From Pseudomonas monteilii NBRC 103158 = DSM 14164 (GTDB lineage: Bacteria; Pseudomonadota; Gammaproteobacteria; Pseudomonadales; Pseudomonadaceae): a stretch of 64,000 nucleotides of DNA. The position numbers and the translations under genes are program-made. The notes beneath the pieces were generated by a model. That model worked only from the letters and a program-made list of their open reading frames with translations, was not told the origin of the DNA and searched no databases. Where the stretch lies: positions 1 through 64,000 of the forward strand of contig NZ_BBIS01000030.1 of assembly GCF_000730605.1 (NCBI RefSeq), written 5' to 3'. Shown here piece after piece: positions 49,678-58,968 of this stretch. Within the stretch, counting starts at the first letter, position 1; every line of letters begins with the position of its first letter.

Positions 49678-52038
49678 GTGGAGTTGCAGCAGGGCTTTGT
49701 CCTGACCCGGCATTGGCATGACACGCCAGAAGGCACCTGCGTGGAACTCTGGCTGGCCACCGATCGGGGGCCACGGCTGCTGCGTCTGGCACCCCAGGTC
49801 TCGGTGGCGTTCATCCCGCAAGCGCAAGCGGCGCACGCGCAGGTGTTGCTGGCGAACGAGCCTGGCGCCGAACTGCGGCCCTTGCAGCTAAAGGATTTCG
49901 ACCAGCGCCCGGTCATGGGCCTTTATTGCCGGCAGCACCGGCAACTGATGCAGCTGGAGCAACGCCTGCGCACGGCAGGCATCGAGGTGTTCGAAGCGGA
50001 TATCCGCCCACCCGAACGCTACCTGATGGAGCGCTTCGTCACCGCGCCGGTGCAGTTCACCGGGCAACCCGATGACCAGGGCGTGGTCTGCGATGCCCAG
50101 CTCAAGCCCCTGCCGGGCTATCGCCCACCGCTGCGCCTGGTGTCGCTGGATATCGAAACCAGTGAACGTGGCGAGCTGTACAGCATTGCCCTGGAAGGCT
50201 GCGGCCAGCGTCAGGTGTACATGCTCGGTCCGGCCAACGGCGACCCTGAGGGCCTCGACTTCGATCTGCACTATTGCGATGACCGTGCCGGGTTACTTGC
50301 GTGCCTCAACCAGTGGATGGCGGAGTACGACCCGGATGCAATCATTGGCTGGAACCTGATCCAGTTCGACCTGCGCCTTTTGCACGAGCACGCCAAGCTG
50401 CTGCAGGTGCCGCTGGCACTGGGCCGCAACGGCGCCCCCATGACCTTGCGCAGCCACGCCAGTGGCGGCCATGTATTCGCCGACGCGCCGGGGCGGCTGT
50501 TGATCGACGGCATCGAAGCGCTGCGCTCGGCAACCTGGAGCTTTGCGTCGTTCAGCCTGGAAAATGTCGCGCAAACCTTGCTCGGTGAAGGCAAGGCCAT
50601 CGACACGCCGTACCAGCGCATGGACGAAATCAACCGCCGTTTCGCCGAAGACAAACCCGCCCTGGCACGCTACAACCTCAAGGATTGCGAGCTGGTCACG
50701 CGCATCTTTGCCCATACCCGCCTGCTCGAGTTCCTGCTGGAGCGCGCTTCTGTCACCGGGTTGGCGGTGGACCGCAGTGGGGGTTCGGTGGCCGCCTTCT
50801 GCCACCTGTATATCCCGCAGATGCACCGCCTGGGCTTCGTCGCCCCCAGCCTGGGCAGCCGCCCTGACGAAGCCAGCCCCGGCGGTTTCGTGATGGATTC
50901 GCGCCCAGGCCTTTACGACTCGGTGCTGGTGCTGGACTACAAGAGCCTCTACCCCTCGATCATCCGGACCTTCCTGATCGACCCGGTAGGGCTGGTCGAG
51001 GGCCTGCGCTTGCCCGACGATGAGCACTCGGTAGAAGGCTTCCGAGGTGGGCGTTTCTCGCGTAGCCAGCATTGCTTGCCGGCCATCGTCGAGCGCGTCT
51101 GGCAAGGGCGGGAGGCGGCCAAGCGTGAAGGCAACGCACCGCTGTCGCAGGCGCTGAAGATCATCATGAATGCCTTTTACGGCGTGCTGGGCTCTAGCGG
51201 TTGCCGTTTCTTCGACCCGCGCCTGGCCTCGTCGATCACCATGCGCGGTCACCAGATCATGCGCCAGACCCGGGCGTTGATCGAGGCCAAGGGCTATGAG
51301 GTCATCTATGGCGACACCGACTCCACCTTCGTCTGGCTCAAGGGCGCCCATGGTGAAGCGGCTGCGGCACAGATCGGCCGAGACCTGGTCGCCCACGTCA
51401 ATCAGTGGTGGCGCGAGCACCTGCGCCAGCAGATGAACCTGGAAAGCGCACTGGAATTGCAGTTCGAAGTGCATTATCGGCGTTTTCTGATGCCGACCAT
51501 CCGTGGGACCGACGAGGGTAGCAAGAAGCGTTATGCCGGGATGGTGCAGCGCGCCGACGGCAGCGAGGATGTGGTTTACAAGGGCCTGGAGTCGGTGCGC
51601 ACCGATTGGTCACCACTGGCGCAGCAGTTTCAGCAGGAACTGTACGGGCGGATCTTTCGCGGCCAGCCGTATCGCGACTATGTGCGCCACTATGTGCAGC
51701 AGACCTTGGCGGGCGAGCTCGACAACCTGCTGGTGTACCGCAAGCGCCTGCGTCGGCCGCTGGCCGATTACCAGCGCAACGTGCCACCCCATGTACGTGC
51801 TGCGCGCCAGGCCGATGAATACAACAGCCGGCTCGGTCGCCCTCGCCAGTACCAGCGCGGCGGCTGGATCAGTTACGTCATCACTACCGCCGGCCCCGAG
51901 CCGATGGAAAACCTTCAATCGCCGATCGATTACGAGCACTACCTCACTAGGCAGTTGCAGCCGGTTGCCGATGCCATCCTGCCGTTCGTTGGCGATGATT
52001 TCTCCACGCTGACTGGCCGCCAGTTACAGCTGTTCTGA
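49678..52038 (+). CDS. polB: DNA polymerase II (family B)
   Basis: A 786-residue family B DNA polymerase with proofreading, used in repair and replication restart. The exonuclease Exo I motif is LVSLDIETSERG (D158, E160). Polymerase motif A is DYKSLYPSI (D420), motif B is KIIMNAFYGVLGSSG, and motif C is YGDTDS (D546, D548). The GTG start at 49678 has GAGG 8 nt upstream. Length matches E. coli PolB (783). No LexA-type operator is apparent in the short upstream region, so SOS control is not supported by what I see. It lies between the MFS remnant and the second LRR/NEL gene. Confidence 0.96.
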   Translation: MELQQGFVLTRHWHDTPEGTCVELWLATDRGPRLLRLAPQVSVAFIPQAQAAHAQVLLANEPGAELRPLQLKDFDQRPVMGLYCRQHRQLMQLEQRLRTAGIEVFEADIRPPERYLMERFVTAPVQFTGQPDDQGVVCDAQLKPLPGYRPPLRLVSLDIETSERGELYSIALEGCGQRQVYMLGPANGDPEGLDFDLHYCDDRAGLLACLNQWMAEYDPDAIIGWNLIQFDLRLLHEHAKLLQVPLALGRNGAPMTLRSHASGGHVFADAPGRLLIDGIEALRSATWSFASFSLENVAQTLLGEGKAIDTPYQRMDEINRRFAEDKPALARYNLKDCELVTRIFAHTRLLEFLLERASVTGLAVDRSGGSVAAFCHLYIPQMHRLGFVAPSLGSRPDEASPGGFVMDSRPGLYDSVLVLDYKSLYPSIIRTFLIDPVGLVEGLRLPDDEHSVEGFRGGRFSRSQHCLPAIVERVWQGREAAKREGNAPLSQALKIIMNAFYGVLGSSGCRFFDPRLASSITMRGHQIMRQTRALIEAKGYEVIYGDTDSTFVWLKGAHGEAAAAQIGRDLVAHVNQWWREHLRQQMNLESALELQFEVHYRRFLMPTIRGTDEGSKKRYAGMVQRADGSEDVVYKGLESVRTDWSPLAQQFQQELYGRIFRGQPYRDYVRHYVQQTLAGELDNLLVYRKRLRRPLADYQRNVPPHVRAARQADEYNSRLGRPRQYQRGGWISYVITTAGPEPMENLQSPIDYEHYLTRQLQPVADAILPFVGDDFSTLTGRQLQLF

Positions 52039-52117
52039 GCGCAGGCGTTAGCTATCTAGTACCCGGTGCCGAGCCTGCTCCCTAGTCTGGCCTCTTTTCA
52101 TGAAGAGGCCTCGAGCA

Positions 52118-55100
52118 ATGGACACTACTCCGCCATCAAGCGCACAGGCAGCCATCGATGCGTTCCAGGACAGCATCATCAGCAAGCGCCTGCCGCTCTG
52201 GTTGCGTCAGACACCCCCAGGGCAACTGCCTGAGGTCAGCAAGGCATTGGCGAACAGCCTTCGCAGCCGTGAGCAAGTCAATGCGCTGCTGCGGGGTATC
52301 GAAGGTATCGACAGCTTTGTTGCGACGGGCCTGGACAAGGCCCTTGACGAACGTTACGGGCTTGGCGGCAATGCTCGCTCGTTCAAGTTTCTGGAAGGCC
52401 GTCGCGAGCCTGTGATCAACAGCCAGCCGGTAGGCGCGCACCTCACCGAGGTGGTCTATGAAGAAAAGCCGCTGCTTGAGGTGGCACTGCGCAACTTCAC
52501 TGCCGAGCAGGCCCAGGCCGGTGGCCAGCCGCGCGGTAATCGGCTGCTGGTTCCGCGCCAGGGCAGGCTTGCACCGCCCACGTGCATCGAGCTTGCCGCG
52601 CTTTGCCGTGAGCTGGATTTGGGTGAGGGTTATCAACGTCATCTGGATTCCATTCTAAAGCCCGCAGGTGATGCAAGGCGCGTGGAGTCCTGCCTTGTAG
52701 ATGCCAGCCGCCACGCCATGCTGGTAGACGCCTACAAAGCCAGGCAGGAAGGGACGCTGGATGACAGCGAGCTCAAGTTGGTGGTGGCTATGTGCGAGGA
52801 TGGCAAGCTGCTGCGCCTGGCGGGTGACCTTGTGGAGGCCAGGCAACTGAAGTTGCTGGGTTGCCGGATTGAGCAGGTGATCGTGTTCGAGGTGATTGAC
52901 CAAGGTGTCCTTTTCAACACCACGCGCCGTGTGTTGCTCTACGTGCCAGGCGACCCTGTGTCGCCTTGGCGCGCATTCGAGAGCATCGACAAGCTGAACC
53001 GCGAGTTGGGTCGTCGCCTGCGAGACAAAGCCTACCAGCGTTTTTTCAGCCGCTTCGTGCTACGACGTGACAGCCAGGCTTTCTTTGCTCAGGTTTCGGC
53101 GCTGTTCGATGACCTGGCGGACTGGGCGTTTCGCGATCTTGAACCGCATTTGCAGGGTTATTCGCAACCGTTGTTCAATGGTTTGGCACAGGCACGTATT
53201 CGCCAGATCAAGGAGGATGCGGCGATGATCGCGGTGCCTGTGGCCAGGCTGGACCGTGAGGTGCAGCGCCAGCATGACCAGCGCCTGGCCGCCGAGGGGT
53301 GGGCGCTGCTCAACCTGGCCAGTTTCTTTGTGCCTGGCCTTGGTCTTGTGCTGCTTGCCGTGACGGCCTGGGAGCTGCTGGGCGAGGTTTACCATGGCTT
53401 TGAAGCCTGGCATGAGGGGGATCGCCGAGAGGCTCTCGACCATTTGACCCATGTTGCCACCGACCTTGCCGTGCTTGCGACGACGGTGGCGGGAGTTGGT
53501 GTGGCCCGACGGCTTTGGGCACGCTCCGCGCGGGTCGATGCCATGGTTCCGGCTCGGCTGGAAGACGGCACCGTCAAACTCTGGCAACAGGATCTGACCC
53601 CGTTTCAAAGCCAGGCCCCCGATGCCTGCGCAAGCCGCGACGCCATGGGCATCCGACGTCTGGGCGGGCAGGCCTGGATCGAGATGGACGCCCATCATTA
53701 TCGTGTGACCGAATCGGCCGGGGACGGTCAGTGGCAACTGTGCCCCGTTGCCGGCCATGGTCCCAAGCTGCGTCACAATGGCGCTGGCGCCTGGCGGTTA
53801 TGGAGTGAACAACCGGCCCTGTGGCGGGATAGACATCGCATGTTTCGTCGCCTGGGCGAACCCTTCAACAGGCTGGATGACGAACAGATCGATCAGGTCC
53901 TGTTATTCCATGGGCTCGATGGCGATGACGTGCGAGGCTTGCATGTATATGCCCAGGCGCCCAGCCCGGGCATGCTCGACAGCGTGGTGCGGGTCAGGCT
54001 CGACCAGCGCATTCGCGGCATGATTGGCCGCTTGCGCAGCGGCGAGCCGGTAGAAGATGCGACCGTGCTTGATCACGCACGGCGGTTGCCAGGTGCGAAT
54101 GGCCTGCCAGATCAGGCACTGGCTGAGCTGGCGTGGACGCAACGCCGAACATTGCTGCAGTACCTGTACGATGCGTTGCAACCCTCCGACAGCCCTGGGA
54201 GCGCAGCGCTGCGCCGGGTCTTTCCCGGGCTGGATGCTCGCACCGCGCAAGCGTTGGTAACGGCCGCCAGCAGCGTTGATCGCAGGCGCTTGTTGACCAG
54301 CGGCAGGGTTGCACTCGATCTGGCCGAAGCGGCCAGGGCCAGCCTGTCGGGTATCCGCCAGACGCGGGTTCTGGAAGCCTTGTACTTGGACACGCCCCAG
54401 AATGCGGACCTGGCACGGGTAGCCTTGGGCCTGTTGCAGGCGCTGCCTGGGGGCGAACAAGGTGTGCGCTGGCGCTTGTATGAGGGCTATCTGGGCGGGC
54501 CGATGCTGGCGCAGTGCGGTCAAGGCAGGCAGGCATTTGACCTGGTGCACCTGAACGGCGGGTTCCAGCTGTTTGATGATCAGGGTGGGGCCATCGGTGA
54601 GGCAGGCGAGTTGTTCGAAGTCATCGCGCCAGCTTATACCGAGGCGCAGCGTGAAATGATGGGAATCGGTGACCCGTTCTCGCACAACCTTCGGGTGATG
54701 CTTGGGCGCGAGGCGGTGCGACGTCGTGACCAGATCAGTCGTCTGCTAGGCGTGGTACGCCCGCGGGCTGTTCGAGCGCCGATGCGCTTGGCCGACGGGC
54801 GTTTGGGTTACCCGCTGGGTGGTGCAGGCGTGAGCGGTTTCGCGTCAAGAGGCAATGCCTTGAGGGCGGAATTGCGAGATATCTTCCCTTGGTTGAGTGA
54901 CGAGCAGATTGACACCTTCGCCGATGACGTGAGACGTTCAGGGCGTCAGCTCAGAGGGCTACTGAGGGACCTGAGCACTGAATTCACGGTGCTTCGCAAC
55001 ACGCTGGATACCTGGGTGGCACACGAGCAGGGCGAGGTTCGGGAGGACCGGGACGCCTTGCGTCAGACGCTGTTCAATTGCTGGAGACGGTCGGTAGGGG

Positions 55101-56614
55101 TCGGCGATCTGCACATCGACGCACAAGAAAACCTGCATGTCATGTTTTGCAATTTCAGGCCGGGCGGTTTGCCCAGCCTGCCCGCGCAGGTCAGCTTCAG
55201 AGGTGTGAGCAGCCTGTCGTTGCTGCACCTTGACCTTATGGAAGTACCCGACAGTTTCTTGTTGGCCTTCCCAAACCTCAGAACCCTTGACTTGGGTGGC
55301 AACCTGCTGACGCGGCTGCCGCAACCGTTGCTGCAGTTCACGCAGCTACGGCACCTGAGCCTTACCAACAACCGCATTGGCCTGAACCTGCAGCAAACCG
55401 CCACACTGGCCTGTTGCACTGGCCTGGAATCCCTCGACCTGTCCCACAATCCACTGCGGCGGGGGTTCACGTTGGCTGGTTTGACCGAACTGCGCTGGCT
55501 GAGCCTGCGCGACACACAAATTACGCAGCTTCCCCCGGGCATTTTCGACCGCGATCAGTTGGTGGCTGTTGACTTGAGGGAAAACCGGATCCGGCAGGTT
55601 CCGGAGCATTACTACCAGTTACCCGTATGGCGCCGGCGAAGGATCCGCCTGAGCGGCAACCCCTTGGGCGAAGCACAGACACAACGTTTGCAGGCTTCGC
55701 TGAGGAGCGCGCATCCTGTCGTCGACGAGGAGCAAGCGCTTCTGCGGCTGGATCACGCGCGTGAAGTATGGGGGGATGCGGTAGCCCCTGAGCATCGTGG
55801 CTTGATGCTCGCAGCCTGGGATTCCCTGGATGCAGGGCCGGACTCCGAGCGTTTTTTCCGCGTCCTCGGGCAACTGTTGCTGTCCGAGGACTTTCGCGCC
55901 AATGCACGTGCGTTGGGCAATCGGGTGATAGTGGTGTTGCAGGCCATGGCCACCACACCGGAGTTGCGTGAGAACCTGTTGTCCGTGGCCAATGATGAAT
56001 GGGGGTGCCAGGATGGTGCAACCTGGTGCTTGAGCAATCTCGAACTGAACCTGCTCGTGTGGCAGGTTGAACATGCCGCTCAAGGAAAAGACGAACGCGC
56101 TCTGCTTCGCCTGGGAAGACGTTTATGGCGCCAGGATGCGGTCGACAGGTTCGCTACCCGATGGGCACTCGAACATGGCAGGGAGCAAGAGGGAAGTGAG
56201 GTCGGGTTGGCCTTCAGGGTCGGGCTGAGGGAACCGCTCGACTTGCCCGTGCAGGTGGGTGATATGAGCTTCCATGCTATTTCAGGGGTTCTCCAGGCGG
56301 ACCTGGCGGCGGCGCAAGCGGCAGTGCGAGATGCCGAAACCTGGGATGAACTCGCCCGTTCGATGGTTGACCGTGAATTTTGGCAGGCGCACCTGGAGCG
56401 TGCTCATTCAGACCGGTTCGCCGAAGTTGACCTGCCGTTCAGGCGTCAGCTTGAAGCGGTACTCGAGGATGAAACGCTCAGCGAAGGCGTAATGCTCGAG
56501 CAGGCAGATGCCATTCGTGACGCTCAACGTGCTGCACGCAGGGGGCTGATGCTGGACTTGACGATTCATGCCATGGAAGTCGGGCCAGAAGATCCAGGCA
56601 TTCATGTGCGTTGA
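52118..56614 (+). CDS. Giant DUF6543-LRR-NEL E3 ubiquitin ligase-like protein with intact Cys
   Basis: A 1498-residue protein of the DUF6543/LRR/NEL class, paralogous to the protein at 22887. The ATG at 52118 is chosen because AAGAGG lies 9 nt upstream; the ATG at 52100 has none. The DUF6543-type region spans roughly the first 900 residues and includes a hydrophobic hairpin near 397 (LLNLASFFVPGLGLVLLAVTA). A linker leads to six or seven LRRs (about 1017-1195; LRTLDLGGNLLTRLPQPLL, LRHLSLTNNRIG). The NEL region follows (1218-1491) with the catalytic-type C-x-D at Cys1297 (GCQDGATWCLSNLE). No signal peptide; the export route and target are unknown. Related enzymes attach ubiquitin in host cells. 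Confidence 0.85.
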   Translation: MDTTPPSSAQAAIDAFQDSIISKRLPLWLRQTPPGQLPEVSKALANSLRSREQVNALLRGIEGIDSFVATGLDKALDERYGLGGNARSFKFLEGRREPVINSQPVGAHLTEVVYEEKPLLEVALRNFTAEQAQAGGQPRGNRLLVPRQGRLAPPTCIELAALCRELDLGEGYQRHLDSILKPAGDARRVESCLVDASRHAMLVDAYKARQEGTLDDSELKLVVAMCEDGKLLRLAGDLVEARQLKLLGCRIEQVIVFEVIDQGVLFNTTRRVLLYVPGDPVSPWRAFESIDKLNRELGRRLRDKAYQRFFSRFVLRRDSQAFFAQVSALFDDLADWAFRDLEPHLQGYSQPLFNGLAQARIRQIKEDAAMIAVPVARLDREVQRQHDQRLAAEGWALLNLASFFVPGLGLVLLAVTAWELLGEVYHGFEAWHEGDRREALDHLTHVATDLAVLATTVAGVGVARRLWARSARVDAMVPARLEDGTVKLWQQDLTPFQSQAPDACASRDAMGIRRLGGQAWIEMDAHHYRVTESAGDGQWQLCPVAGHGPKLRHNGAGAWRLWSEQPALWRDRHRMFRRLGEPFNRLDDEQIDQVLLFHGLDGDDVRGLHVYAQAPSPGMLDSVVRVRLDQRIRGMIGRLRSGEPVEDATVLDHARRLPGANGLPDQALAELAWTQRRTLLQYLYDALQPSDSPGSAALRRVFPGLDARTAQALVTAASSVDRRRLLTSGRVALDLAEAARASLSGIRQTRVLEALYLDTPQNADLARVALGLLQALPGGEQGVRWRLYEGYLGGPMLAQCGQGRQAFDLVHLNGGFQLFDDQGGAIGEAGELFEVIAPAYTEAQREMMGIGDPFSHNLRVMLGREAVRRRDQISRLLGVVRPRAVRAPMRLADGRLGYPLGGAGVSGFASRGNALRAELRDIFPWLSDEQIDTFADDVRRSGRQLRGLLRDLSTEFTVLRNTLDTWVAHEQGEVREDRDALRQTLFNCWRRSVGVGDLHIDAQENLHVMFCNFRPGGLPSLPAQVSFRGVSSLSLLHLDLMEVPDSFLLAFPNLRTLDLGGNLLTRLPQPLLQFTQLRHLSLTNNRIGLNLQQTATLACCTGLESLDLSHNPLRRGFTLAGLTELRWLSLRDTQITQLPPGIFDRDQLVAVDLRENRIRQVPEHYYQLPVWRRRRIRLSGNPLGEAQTQRLQASLRSAHPVVDEEQALLRLDHAREVWGDAVAPEHRGLMLAAWDSLDAGPDSERFFRVLGQLLLSEDFRANARALGNRVIVVLQAMATTPELRENLLSVANDEWGCQDGATWCLSNLELNLLVWQVEHAAQGKDERALLRLGRRLWRQDAVDRFATRWALEHGREQEGSEVGLAFRVGLREPLDLPVQVGDMSFHAISGVLQADLAAAQAAVRDAETWDELARSMVDREFWQAHLERAHSDRFAEVDLPFRRQLEAVLEDETLSEGVMLEQADAIRDAQRAARRGLMLDLTIHAMEVGPEDPGIHVR

Positions 56615-56843
56615 CGACCGTTCAGGGCAAGGAGGTGCCTGCCCTTGTGCAAAGCGGCTTTGGGCTATGCTCAGTCAAGGTGACGGCGGTTTGTGCCAGT
56701 GCCGTCGCCTTGGCTTCAGGATGTCCGGAAATCGGCAGTTACTTTTCCACGGCCCGTTCTTGAGTGAAGTGGTTTAGGCTCCTTGTCGGATTTTTCTCCG
56801 TGATCTGTAGTCATTGGTATATCGAGACAATAAGGAGATACGC

Positions 56844-57395
56844 ATGCTCGTCCGGTCACTGACTTTCGCTACCTTGCTAGCTGTTACCGGCCCCTTGTTT
56901 GCCGCAGACAGTGATGCACCCTTGGCCAAGGAGCTAGGCAAGGCCAGGCCATTGGTGGTGATTGCCCCGAGCACTGCCGACCCGACCTTGCGCGGGTTGA
57001 ACAAGGCACTGGAAGACCCGGCCACCCAGGCCGCCTTCAAAGAGCGCAATCTGGTGCTCTACAGCGTCGCCAACATGATGGGTAAGCGCGAAGACAAGAA
57101 CCTCGAACAGCAGACCACCATGGCCCTGATCCGCGAGCTCAAGCTGGGCGCGAGCAAGGGCACCAAGGTGATCCTGGTGGGCAAGGACGGCGAGCGGCAC
57201 ATGCTCAAGGATGACGAAAGCGGTGAACCTATCGACCCGCAGGCGATTTTCAAGGCGGTCGATGAATTGCCCGCCAGCGAAAAGGCGGTGACCGCACCCG
57301 AACCTGTGGCCGCAACGCCGGAAGCCAAGGCAAAGGACAGCAAACCGGCCAAGCCAGCCAAACCGGCAGCCCCGCCCAAGCCGCTGGAAGACTGA
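56844..57395 (+). CDS. Exported DUF4174 protein
   Basis: A 183-residue exported protein with DUF4174. The signal peptide is MLVRSLTFATLLAVTGPLFA with cleavage before ADSD. The DUF4174 core is a thioredoxin-like fold without a Cys pair: RPLVVIAPSTADPTLRGLNKAL, ERNLVLYSVANMMG and KVILVGKDGERHMLKDDESG. The C-terminal tail is Lys/Pro/Ala-rich and disordered. AAGGAG precedes the ATG by 6 nt. It lies upstream of the metallophore operon on the same strand, but 174 bases and the direct-repeat motif separate them. The 229-base interval before it shows a weak hairpin near 56630-56655 and nothing else. Confidence 0.85.
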   Translation: MLVRSLTFATLLAVTGPLFAADSDAPLAKELGKARPLVVIAPSTADPTLRGLNKALEDPATQAAFKERNLVLYSVANMMGKREDKNLEQQTTMALIRELKLGASKGTKVILVGKDGERHMLKDDESGEPIDPQAIFKAVDELPASEKAVTAPEPVAATPEAKAKDSKPAKPAKPAAPPKPLED

Positions 57396-57443
57396 ACACG
57401 CGTCATGGCCCCAAGGTAGCTTGGGGTCCGTTACCGGGCGGTG

Positions 57444-57459
57444 TGTATCCCACTGTATC
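57444..57459 (+). promoter_or_regulatory. Direct repeat TGTATC-N4-TGTATC upstream of the metallophore operon
   Basis: TGTATC at 57444-57449 and again at 57454-57459 have a 10-bp period, the spacing at which OmpR-family dimers bind. The site is 111 bases upstream of the precursor start. Related repeats occur at 60910-60933 and 63055-63070 near the neighbouring operons, pointing to a shared regulator. Confidence 0.6.
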
Positions 57460-57569
57460 TGCCCGCGCTGCAGACCCACTCCCATACAAAAGCGCGCCTT
57501 GCGCGATACATTCACGACAAACCGCAACGGCCTAATGGCTCCACTTTCCAACCACAGTGGAGCTGCATC

Positions 57570-58061
57570 ATGACTCAAGCAAAAAACACCCTCGGCCTGC
57601 TCGGCGCCGCCCTGATCGGCAGCATGGCATTGACCAGCAGTGCGTTTGCCGTGGAACCGCTGGCACAAGGTTACCAACAGGCTTCGGCCAAAGTGGCCGG
57701 CGAGGGCAAGTGTGGCGAAGGCAAATGCGGCGGCAGCGGCAAGGCCACCCAGAGCGAAGGCAAATGCGGTGAGGGCAAGTGTGGCGCCAGCGCCAAGGCC
57801 GGGGCGGAAGGCAAGTGCGGCGAAGGCAAGTGCGGCGATGCCTCGTTCGCCAAAACCGACAGCAACCATGATGGCAAGGTCTCGCGGGATGAGTTTCTGG
57901 CGGTGGCCAAGGACCGTGCCGGCGACTTCGACAAGATCGACAGCAACCATGACGGCTTCATCTCCGAGCAAGAAGCGGCGGACCACCTGAAGGCGATTTA
58001 TCAAGCCAACGGCAAGGCCATGCCCGAGGGGTTGTTCAGCCACCTGGCTGGCAAATCCTGA
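57570..58061 (+). CDS. HvfA/bufferin-type EGKCG metallophore precursor fused to two EF-hands
   Basis: A 163-residue exported protein. The signal peptide is LGLLGAALIGSMALTSSAFA (cleavage near residue 27). Residues 44-90 hold six EGKCG motifs in three back-to-back pairs separated by Gly/Ala/Lys linkers. In HvfA-type modified peptides (RiPPs) such Cys are converted by a DUF692 oxidase to oxazolone/thioamide or thiooxazole groups that bind copper. Residues 97-108 (DSNHDGKVSRDE) and 124-135 (DSNHDGFISEQE) are canonical calcium-type EF-hand loops. GGAG lies 7 nt before the ATG. The DUF692 and DUF2063 genes follow on the same strand. A likely role is sequestration of copper in the periplasm; metal identity is inferred. 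Confidence 0.88.
   Translation: MTQAKNTLGLLGAALIGSMALTSSAFAVEPLAQGYQQASAKVAGEGKCGEGKCGGSGKATQSEGKCGEGKCGASAKAGAEGKCGEGKCGDASFAKTDSNHDGKVSRDEFLAVAKDRAGDFDKIDSNHDGFISEQEAADHLKAIYQANGKAMPEGLFSHLAGKS
57702..57836 (+). repeat. Six EGKCG codon repeats (three 30-bp pairs)
   Basis: Three copies of a 30-bp unit encode EGKCGEGKCG, separated by 24-27 bp of unrelated linker. Synonymous bases vary between copies (GAG/GAA, AAG/AAA, TGT/TGC, GGC/GGT) while the peptide is invariant, which suggests selection on the protein. This is coding, not a CRISPR or satellite. Confidence 0.9.
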
Positions 58062-58134
58062 CCCTTACCCTTTGAAGTGACGCAACGCCCCTCCTGCTGG
58101 TCAGGCGGGGCGTTGTGCCTGTTGGAGATTTTTT

Positions 58135-58968
58135 ATGCGTGCTGCGACGTTGAATACCGGGCTTGGCTTGCGCCGTGGCCTGCTGCCGGAACTGCTGGCG
58201 ATGGACGCTGGTGCAATAGACTTTCTTGAATGCGCACCGGAAAACTGGATAGCGGTTGGCGGTGCCTACGGCAAGGGCCTGGCCCAGTTGGCCGAGCGTT
58301 TTCCCATGACTTGCCACGGGTTGTCGTTGTCGTTGGGCGGCAGTGAGCCACTCGACCTGCATTTTCTCGACCAGACCCGCCATTTTCTCGATCGCCACCA
58401 GGTGCGCATGTACAGTGAGCACTTGAGCTATTGCAGTGACGACGGGCACCTGTACGACCTGATGCCCATACCGTTCACCGACGAAGCCGTGCACCATGTG
58501 GCTGCGCGCATACGCCAGGCGCAGGAGCAATTGGGCCGGCGTATTGCCGTGGAAAACATTAGCTACTACGCCGCGCCTTATCAGGCGATGAGCGAGCTCG
58601 ATTTTATCCGTGCGGTACTCGATGAAGCCGATTGCGACTTGCTGCTGGACGTCAACAACGTTTTCGTCAATGCCTGCAACCACGGCTACGAAGCCCGGGC
58701 CTTTCTTGAAGGCTTGCCCCAGGCACGGGTGACCGGCATGCACATAGCCGGCCATTACGATGAAGCACCGGACCTGAAGGTCGACACCCATGGGGCGCCG
58801 GTCAAAGAAGATGTGTGGGCGCTGTACACCCTCGCTTGTGCGCGCTTTGGCGTGCAGCCGACCGTGCTCGAACGTGATTTCAACTATCCCCCGCTGGCCG
58901 AACTGTTGGCCGAGACGGCGCGTATCCGCAGCGTGCAACTGGATTCGGGAGGGCCGCGTGATGAATGA
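58135..58968 (+). CDS. DUF692 multinuclear non-heme iron oxidase (HvfB/BufB-type maturase)
   Basis: A 277-residue TIM-barrel enzyme of the DUF692/MNIO family, which uses two or three iron atoms and oxygen to modify Cys in precursor peptides. Likely metal ligands are conserved: H61 (MTCHGLSLS), E95 and H96 (YSEHLSY), E140-N141 (VENISYY), D172-N174 (LLLDVNNV), H203 and H207 (MHIAGH), D217-H219 (DTHGAPV) and E246 (VLERDFN). It begins 73 nt after the EGKCG precursor and overlaps the DUF2063 gene by 8 nt, exactly the HvfA-B-C or bufferin layout. It acts in the cytoplasm before the peptide is exported. Confidence 0.93.
   Translation: MRAATLNTGLGLRRGLLPELLAMDAGAIDFLECAPENWIAVGGAYGKGLAQLAERFPMTCHGLSLSLGGSEPLDLHFLDQTRHFLDRHQVRMYSEHLSYCSDDGHLYDLMPIPFTDEAVHHVAARIRQAQEQLGRRIAVENISYYAAPYQAMSELDFIRAVLDEADCDLLLDVNNVFVNACNHGYEARAFLEGLPQARVTGMHIAGHYDEAPDLKVDTHGAPVKEDVWALYTLACARFGVQPTVLERDFNYPPLAELLAETARIRSVQLDSGGPRDE

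Noticed and set aside
56568..56777. 69-codon frame after the second NEL gene
   Set aside because: It starts inside the NEL gene in another frame, has no Shine-Dalgarno sequence, and its composition does not resemble a real protein.
57702..57836. Short regularly spaced repeats resembling a CRISPR or satellite array
   Set aside because: They are in-frame codons for EGKCG pairs with synonymous variation. Linkers are not spacer-like and no cas genes are present.
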